Source of the DNA: Meconema thalassinum
Taxonomy: Eukaryota; Arthropoda; Insecta; Orthoptera; Tettigoniidae
Reading direction: 5' to 3'
DNA: 64,000 bases
NCBI GenBank assembly: GCA_946902985.2
Contig: OX336391.1
Coordinates: forward strand, 74,997,947-75,061,946
Part shown: piece after piece, positions 56,861-64,000 of the stretch
How the letters are laid out: each line of letters begins with the position of its first letter
Position numbering within the stretch: the stretch's first letter is position 1
Notes under the pieces: generated by a model
Seen by the model: only the letters and a program-made list of their open reading frames with translations
What the model was told of the DNA's origin: nothing
Databases searched by the model: none
Position numbers and translations under genes: made by a program

Positions 56861-58090
56861 TTGCCATTCAAGCATAACACAAATGTAATTATTGTAAACA
56901 TTCCACAGAGATATGACTTAATTCCGAAATCATGTTTAAATGTAGAAATAGAGGCTACAAATGGGAAAATTGATAAAATTTGTAAGAGTTTTCCAAATGT
57001 CCAAATTATAGATGTAAGTAAATTAGACAGGAAATTCCGCACTCAGCATGGCCTACACTTAAATAGGTTAGGAAAAGAGTATCTTAGAGATGAAATCTGC
57101 AACATTGTAAATTTAAATGGTAAGGAGAGTTGAACAGTAATTTCTTTCGAGTGGAAGCGAGGAAACTGGTAAAAGAAGCCAAACGTGAGGTTTGGCATTA
57201 AGATGAGTATCTTTTGATGTCCAATTTAACTGAGTGCAACAATTGTGTTTCGGATTTGTCTAGCAACTATAATAATAACCATTATGATAATAATAACGTA
57301 AATAAATCACCAACACAAGCTTGCAAAAGTAACAAATTTAAAATTTAGCACGAGAATGTTCAGTCTCTCTATAATAAAATTGATTACATAAATCTAATGC
57401 TTAAAAATGAATTTAAAGACATCTCAGCACTATGTATATCAGAACATTGGCTGAAAGAGGAGCAACTTGAATTAATTCAATTCCCAGGGTTTATACTAGC
57501 TAGTAAATACTCTAGATCTAATATTAGCCATGGTGGTACTTGTATCTTCTTAAGAAATAATTTAGATCATGAACAGTTAATAGCTTATGATTATCTAATT
57601 ATGGAACAGGATTTTGTATTCTCTGCCGTAAATATACAGCAGTTTAAGCTAATAATTGTATGCGTATACCGTTCCACGTCAGGAAATTTTCGTTTATATA
57701 TAGATAAATTAGAATTGTTACTCAATAACATGAGCAAAGTATATTTCGATATAATAATTTGTGGGGATTTAAATGTGGATTTTTTAAATGTGATTGAAAT
57801 TGTGAATTATTAACACAGTTACTAATTTCCTACGGACTAAAACCTACAATAAATATCACCATTCAATAGAAGTCTATTGCCCGGGTTTTAGTGACCACCA
57901 TGGACAAATACTGAGTTTTGAATTACCCGAAAAAATCAATAATAATGATAATGGAATAAAATCAAAATGCACTGAAACAAATGTTACATATTTCAATGAC
58001 TTATTAAATAACGAAACATGGTCAGAAATTTATAAACTAGAAAGTATAAATGATAAATTTAATGCATTTAACAGTTCCCTAATAGTACAT
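56861..58090 (+). mobile_element. CR1-like LINE remnant: ORF1 esterase and endonuclease pieces
   Basis: The first frame (56861-57133) contains VIIVNIPQRYDLIPKSCLN and ends with RTQHGLHLNRLGKEYL, the pattern of the SGNH/esterase-type domain in ORF1 of CR1-like LINEs. The second part, from about 57340, shows a degenerate HENVQSLYNKID start and then DISALCISEHWLK, SHGGTCIFLRNN, VCVYRSTSG and IIICGDLNVDFL, an apurinic-type endonuclease. After the stop at 57811 the homology goes on in another frame to about 58085 (FSDHHGQIL). No reverse transcriptase follows; it is replaced by the palindromic sequence at 58091. The copy is dead and truncated. Confidence 0.7.
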
Positions 58091-58735
58091 TATGCAACGA
58101 GCCTATAATGGCTATAATTAAGACACGAGTATTTTTTATAAAACGAGCGTATGCGAGTTTTATAATTTCCATACGAGTGTCTTAATTACCATTATAGGCG
58201 AGTTGCATACGACTGTTTATGTTCGACGATAATTATAACTTTATTATATGTTTTAACATAAATATTCATAAATATCTGTTGAGAGTCAGCTACTGGAATT
58301 TTGTGATCGCAGAGAGCGTTGGGTGTTATATATTTGTCTTTCAAGAGCTTTGAACAACCGACGCATGCGCTCTGTGTGGTTGCAATGTCATATGCAAACA
58401 TATGTTTACATCAGCCGTCCCTCAGTAATATTGTCACCGCAGTCATTTGAAGACAATGCGCTGTGTAGAAATTAGTGTTGGTGATTTTAAGGTACAGTGC
58501 TATTTCTTGTCTCATATTCGCCAGTTTATTTACGCGAACATATGGACGGTGGGTATTCCATGTCGGTAATTTATTATAGTTCGATGTTGTGTTTATGTCC
58601 GACATGTTGGATTTTGAGCGCATGCGCGAAGTTATCGTTACCTAATTGGTCAATGAACGAGCTCTGATTGGCTGGAGAAACTGTATCATAATGGAAAACA
58701 GTGTTATAATGACCATCATTATGATACAGTTATCT
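58091..58735. repeat. palindromic repeat, possible MITE
   Basis: 58091-58209 is a long imperfect palindrome with arms 'tatgcaacgagcctataatg' and its complement, and an inner 'taattaagacac' / 'gtgtcttaatta' pair. A second inverted repeat, 'ctgtatcataatgg' and its near-complement, lies at 58681-58729. The middle is not coding. Both may be ends of one non-autonomous element. Confidence 0.5.
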
Positions 58736-59674
58736 GACACATAATAGTGAGGGTCGAACATAAAACACTATTTCGAAACAGCATTCCCCTTTAAACAAAG
58801 AACTATTTAAAATAACAAAACTAGCAATGGGATAACAGCAGGGATTATAAATTCATGTCAAAGAAAGAAGTTTCTACACAAATTATATAAACAATAGCAC
58901 ACAACACATGAATTCAATTTATACTTAAAAAATACACTAGCATATTAAGTAAGGTAGTAAGACTAGCGTCTCCCACAAGTCCAACCCCTCCTCCACGTGG
59001 TGGGAGACGGGCAACGGCATGAAGTAGGGGATTGCCTGTAGGGGTGAAGTACAGTGGGGACTTTGTGTGCCCCGGGACCGCTGCGGTAGCTGTGAAGGCT
59101 CTATGGGAACCCCGAAAAGTGACGGCTGACGGGGCTCTGGTAAAGCTACGATAGGCCTAGCAAGCCAGTAGTGGATATCATATTTGCTTTCAAAACAGGA
59201 ACAAGCCTCGGAAAGGACGGGTGCAAACGACGACGACCCGGATATGCTAATGGACTACGAGTTGGGACATTAAACATACGGACACTGACAGGAAAGGTGG
59301 AGGAGATTGTAGATGTGATGGAGAGAAGAAAACTGGATGTACTGGGCTTGGCAGAAACAAGATGGAAAGGAGAAGGTCGCAGAGAACTGAGGAAAGGGTA
59401 CCGGTTGTACTGGAGTGGGAACAGTGAAGGAAGGAGCAGCGGAGTAGGGGTAGTTGTGAGAGATGGAATGAAGGAAGAGGTAAAGGGATTAAGTGACAGG
59501 ATCATGAAGATCAGAGTAACTGTAAAGGGAAGAAGCCTGGAGATAGCCCAGGTAAATGCCCTTCAAGTTGGTTGTACAGCTCAAGAGAAGGAAGACTTTG
59601 AGGAGGAGCTACAACAGCAGTTGAATGGTCAGAGCATCATTGTCATGGGAGATTTGAATGCACATTTAGGAAGT

Positions 59675-60119
59675 TATTTATTTATTTATTTATTTATTTA
59701 TCGTATGGCTTTTAGTGCCGGGAGTGTCCGAGGACTTGTTCGGCTCGCCTTAGTCTGTAGCTGCTTCCAGCGGACACCCTAAAGGGTGAACTACAAGTTC
59801 CGTTCAATTTCAAGTAGTTCCAACTTTCGCCACCAGATATCAATGATACCTAGTGGCGAACTTTGGAACTTTGATAGAGTGTTCTGACGAAATCTAACCC
59901 AACAAATTTTGCTTTACACAAGTTTAGTCTGTGAAAGGATCTTTTACATGCCATAAATCTATGACATGGGACCGCCGGCTTTACTTCCCCTCCGAAGGAA
60001 GGCATACTGAAGGATTTTTAACGCTCTTAAAAAATCCGATGACTTCGGCCGGGTTTGAACCCGCTATCTTGAGCATAGCAGTTCAGCATGCTACCGACTA
60101 CGCCACCGAAGCCGCTATG
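59675..60119 (-). mobile_element. tRNA-derived SINE nested in the RTE endonuclease
   Basis: On the minus strand a tRNA-like head has A-box TGGCGTAGTCGG (about 60103-60114) and B-box GGGTTTGAACCC (about 60051-60062), and the tail is an (AAAT)n run at 59675-59700. The target duplication taggaagt is at 59667-59674 and 60120-60127. Confidence 0.8.
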
Positions 60120-60286
60120 TAGGAAGTGAAAGGCAAGGATATGAAAATGTATTGGGAGCAGAAGGATGGGGTAGCAGGGATGAAGAAGGGAGAAAGTTTC
60201 TGGATTTTTGCAAGAGAAATTGTTTAGTGGTAGGCAACTCCTGGTTCCGGAAGAAAGAAAGCCACAAGGTAACGTGGTACAGCAGT

Positions 60287-60652
60287 ATTGTATGTCTACC
60301 CCTCATTATTCCCGTTTTTCCAACGGGGTCGGGGATGAGATGCGATGTAAGTCTTTGTGGCGATGATTTTTACGGCCGGATGCCCTTCCTGACGCCAACC
60401 TCATGAGAGGAGTTAATGAGAGATGAAATGAATGATGGTGAATGAAACTGGGCAAGGATGTGGAAGGAAGCGGCCGTGGCCTGTCAGAAGGTACCGTCCC
60501 AGCATTTGCTTGGTGTTGAAAATGGGGAAACCACGGAAAACCATTTCAAGGACGGCCGACGGTGGGGCTCGAACCCACGCGTCTACCGAGTTAGCAGAGA
60601 GCTTGGCCCCATGACCTAATGCTGAGCTTTAGCCAGCGTAGCCACTACTGTC
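60287..60652 (-). mobile_element. second tRNA-derived SINE nested in the RTE endonuclease
   Basis: On the minus strand the head has A-box TGGCTACGCTGG (about 60633-60644) and B-box GGGTTCGAGCCC (about 60565-60576), with a long body containing 'ccacggccgcttcctt' and 'gcgtcaggaagggcatccgg'. The target duplication GGTAACGTGGTACAGCAGT is at 60268-60286 and 60653-60671, 19 bp and perfect. Confidence 0.85.
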
Positions 60653-62986
60653 GGTAACGTGGTACAGCAGTGATTTAACAAATACATCTTTGGCAGATTA
60701 CATGCTGTACGACTGGGAAATGAAGAGAAGTGTCAGAGATATAAAGGTAATACTATCAGAGGCTTTAGATAGCGACCACAGAATATTTGTAATGAACCTG
60801 GGAGATGTTAGGATAGCAAGAGGACAGAGTACCAGGAAAGGAGGATCAAAGTATGGAAACTCAAGGAAAAGGAAGTCAAGGAAGAATTCCAGAAGATAAT
60901 AAGGGAAAGGATGCCAACAGACAATCCTAAAACAGGGGAAGAGGAATGGAAGCAATTCAAAAACACAATGGTGGAAGCTGCAGTGGCTGTATGTGGAAGA
61001 ACAAGCAACAGAAAGCGGTGTAAAGAGACTCCATGGTATGATGAGAGAGTAAAAGAAGCTGTGGGAAGGAAGAACAAGGTTTTCAGAGTGTGGTTCCAGG
61101 AAAGAAATGATCTGGCAAGGGAAGATTATAAGATAAAGAAGAAAGAAGCAAACAAGATTGTCGCAGAGGAGAGGAAGAAGTGGATGGTAAAGTGGACAGA
61201 GATGATGGAGGAAGACAGCAGAGGAAATAAGAAAGTTCTTTATGGGATGGTCAAAAGTAAGAGAAGAGGTCTGCGAGAGGATGTGGTAATGATGGACAAA
61301 AACGGAAATGAGGTACACAACAAAGAGACACTCAAGACAGTGTGGAAAGAGTACTTTGATGATTTGCTGAATCCAAGTGGTCATAGGGAGGAAGACAATG
61401 TATTGGAAGATGAAGAAGACAACACAGGAATGGAAAAGGACCTGACTTGGAGAGAACTGGAGATGGCTATAGACAAGATGAAAGGAGGAAGGGCACCGGG
61501 TGTGGATGAAGTGAGTGTTGAAATGGTGATGGCAGCAGGGGAGGTTGGGAAACAGTGGCTGTACCGTGTGATGAGGGTGATATGGAAGGAGAAAAAGACC
61601 CCTGAAGATTGGAAGAAAGGATTAATTGTCCCAATAATTAAGAAAGGAAGCAGAAAGGAGTGCAGAAATTACAGGGGAGTCACATTCACACCTCACTGTG
61701 CCAATATATATGAAAAGATATTAGAATGTAGAATACGAGCCAAAGTGGAGAGAAAATTGAGAGAAGAGCAGTATGGTTTCAGATCTGGGAGATCAACTGT
61801 GGATCTCATATTTTCAGTGAGACAGCTCCAGGAACACCACTACGAATTTGGAGAGGATCTGTTGATGGCCTTCCTGGACTTCGAAAAGGCCTATGATAGT
61901 GTGTGTAGGGAGTAGGTTTGGAAAGCAATGGAAAACATGGGAGTGGAAAAAGGGACTGTAGGCAGAGTGAAGGAGATGTATTGTGGAAGTGTGAGTTGTG
62001 TGAAAGTTGGAGGGGAAAGAACAGACTGGTTCAGACAAATGAGTGGCCTGAAAGAGGGTAGTGCGCTGTCACCCCTTCTCTTTATTGTGGTTATGGATGA
62101 GGTAATGACACGGATAGCAGGAAAGATAGGAGAAGATAAGATGAAAGCAATGGTTTTTGCAGATGATCTCATGGTCTGGGGAAACAAGGAGGAGGAAATT
62201 CAGGAGCAACTGAAGGCTTGGGAAGAAACAGTGGGAGAGTACGGATGGAAGTTCAACATCAGTAAATGTGAAATCCTGTTAACTACCAGGAAAAAGGACA
62301 GACCAATGAGTGGGATAACACTTGGAGGTGGACAGCTGAAGAAGGTGGAAAGTCTCAAGTACTTGGGAAGTATAGTGGAGGAAAATGGGAGAAATGACAA
62401 AGAGATTAAGGAACGTGGCAGACAGGCAGAAGCATTTCTGAGAAGCATAAGGAGCTTAGTGTGGAATAAAGATGTCCCACAAAAAAGCAAGGAAGTGTTA
62501 AACAGAAGCTACTATATCCCGATACTGACCTATGTTTCAGAAACATGGACAATGAAGAGAAGAGACATAAGCAGAATACAGGCAAGTGAAAGGAAGTTCC
62601 TGCGAAGTAGGATCGGAGTAACAAGAAGAGACAGGGTGAGGAATGAACAGGTCAGGGAAATGGTGAAAGAGGAGCCCTTGCAAGGTAGGATTGAGACATC
62701 AAGACTGAGGTGGTATGGACACTTAAAGAGAATGGATAAGAAGAAGATTCCCAAGAGGATACATGAGATGCAGATGCAGAAGAAACGACCAATGGGAAGA
62801 CCAAGAGATAGATGGCTGAAAGGAGTGGAGGAATGTGTCAAGAAGAGAGGCGAGGCATGTACCAGAGTGACAGCAGAGAGGTGGTGGGAAGAAAGGACTA
62901 AGTGGCGAGGCTTATGTTCCAAACAGACCCAGCCTGGGGGCTGGAAACTGTACAAGATGATGATGATGATGACGAGTAAGACTAGC

Positions 62987-63311
62987 AAAGAAAATACATA
63001 ATGATAATTTTATTTCCCAATCATCTAATAAAAACAGGGCTATGTGGTCCGTGAAAAAGAAAGAAACTGGAAAATCTGCTAAAATACAACGGAACATTAC
63101 ACTGACCTGCAATAATAAAGTGATTAATAATCCAGAGGAAATAGCAAACACTTAACTAGTTCATTGACAATATACTCTTTGGTTGGTTGGTTCCTCAGCT
63201 TAGGGGCTGCGACAACGCAGTCATGTAGCCCGTGTACTTTGGGCGTGTGTAGAATCTGTCTGATAACCGGTGTTAATTGTGATGGCTGTATTAGTGTGTG
63301 TATCTGTTTTT
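62987..63311. other. short spacer, nothing recognised
   Basis: Sequence between the LINE target duplication and the next interspersed repeat. A 'ggttggttggtt' run lies near 63182. No coding signal. Confidence 0.4.
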
Positions 63312-64000
63312 AGCCTATTTTCAATTATGAAAAAATAGGCTTATGAGATCACCTTTTGTCCGTGTGTGTGTGTGTTCCTAATAACTTCTAAACGGCTGGA
63401 GCTATTTCAATGAAACTCGGTAAGTTCATAGCTCTAATCTGGACGACCCCGAACGTGCCATTCAAATTTTGTTACGTCTCACCAATCCAACATGGCGGCT
63501 GTGCGAAATATTTCACCAGCATTCAATATCTCCGAAACTATTCCCGATATCACCCTGGATTTTTTTACGGTGATAAAGAGAATACTAGAAGTTCACCTAT
63601 GTGACTTTTGAAAAATTGGTAACTACAAAACCAACATGGCGGCCACGCGAATTTACAACTTTTAAATAGACGTTTCTCGCGATTTAACCAACCAAACGCA
63701 ATAAAACTTGGTACAGTACATGTTTATACACATTGTAATCCACCGACATCTAACTTGGTTCAATTGTTTACATAACCACAAGATGGCGGATGTGCGAAAT
63801 ATTTCACCGGCATGCTATATCTCTGAAACTATTAGCGGTATCACTCTGAAATTTTGTACGGAGATAGAGGGCACTACTGGAAGTTCATCTACAGGACTTT
63901 CAAAAACGGGGTAACTCTAAAACGAGCATGGCGGCCAAGCGAATTTGAAACTTTTAAATAGACCTTTCTCGCGATTTAAAGTTCCAAAAGCAATGAAATC
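63312..64000 (+). repeat. second copy of the hairpin-started interspersed repeat (runs off the window)
   Basis: It begins with the same hairpin (63312-63341), GT run and 'tttcaatgaaactcgg' as the copy at 2316, then the 'aacatggcggc' and 'aagatggcgg' units, with about 85-90% visual similarity. The right end lies outside the window. Confidence 0.65.

Larger units (their letters stand above)
58968..62974 (+). mobile_element. RTE-type LINE, nearly full length, with two nested SINEs
   Basis: A 12-bp target duplication, agtaagactagc, lies at 58956-58967 and 62975-62986. The endonuclease begins near 59171, with LRVGTLNIRTLTGKVEEIVD, DVLGLAETRWKGEGR and IIVMGDLNAHLGS. It is interrupted by SINEs at 59675-60119 and 60287-60652. 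The reverse transcriptase (60911-63001) has GRAPGVDEVSVEM, FLDFEKAYDSV and VFADDLMVWGN, and a tail with GRPRDRW. All parts outside the SINEs are in one frame, broken by a TAG at 61913-61915. The 3' end is a GATGAT run. It would retrotranspose by target-primed reverse transcription. The same family is at 28736-30901. Confidence 0.88.

Overview
The window looks like nuclear DNA of an arthropod, most likely an insect. It is AT-rich and gene-poor, and it is built almost entirely from nested mobile and viral elements: a decayed adintovirus/Polinton (Maverick), a Ty3/Gypsy LTR retrotransposon, RTE-, CR1- and Jockey-type LINEs, a mariner, tRNA-derived SINEs, minisatellites and tandem-structured interspersed repeats. 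No complete host gene is recognised. Possible 3' exons of one unidentified gene lie at 246-734 on the minus strand. The insect assignment is an inference from the repeat types; the order is not determined.

Layout. 1.6-4.9 kb: terminal-repeat-like modules, a ~1.5 kb interspersed repeat (2316-3835) and an AT-rich tract. 4.9-13.4 kb: virion half of an adintovirus/Polinton. On the minus strand it carries a parvovirus-like phospholipase A2 gene, an RNase H-like conserved gene, a BIR (IAP-type) gene, the hexon-like major capsid protein, a small basic ORF, the penton-like minor capsid protein, an adenain-type protease, a basic/hydrophobic core-like gene and a fibre-like gene. On the plus strand it carries the FtsK/A32 packaging ATPase, a 360-codon DUF8207-like gene and a retroviral-type integrase with chromodomain. 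13.6-15.3 kb: terminal repeat block made of ~145-bp units. 15.5-26.9 kb: replication half, a protein-primed DNA polymerase B on the minus strand, broken by frameshifts and by a ~6.85 kb unidentified insertion (17.1-23.96 kb) just before the YTDTDS motif. 28.1-31.45 kb: second copy of the terminal repeat, in the same orientation as the first and interrupted by a 5'-truncated RTE LINE. 31.45-34.5 kb: two tandem-structured repeats. 35.4-37.7 kb: SINE pieces, a mariner remnant and a 34-bp minisatellite. 37.7-42.06 kb: no recognised content. 42.06-52.15 kb: Ty3/Gypsy element with ~1.94 kb LTRs and a 5-bp TSD. 52.2-54.3 kb: ~450-bp direct repeats around a Jockey-like fragment. 56.9-58.1 kb: CR1-like LINE remnant. 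58.97-62.97 kb: RTE LINE with two nested SINEs. 63.3-64 kb: another copy of the 2.3 kb repeat.

How the parts fit. The viral genes form a recognisable genome: replication (PolB), integration (integrase), virion assembly (ATPase, protease, capsid, penton, core, fibre) and probable entry or host-interaction accessories (PLA2, BIR). Most core genes carry frameshifts or stops, so this is an old endogenous copy. PLA2, BIR, fibre-like and DUF8207-like frames remain open. The terminal blocks next to the integrase end and next to the PolB 5' end point the same way. If the block is an inverted terminal repeat, the two halves are from oppositely oriented copies or one half has been inverted.
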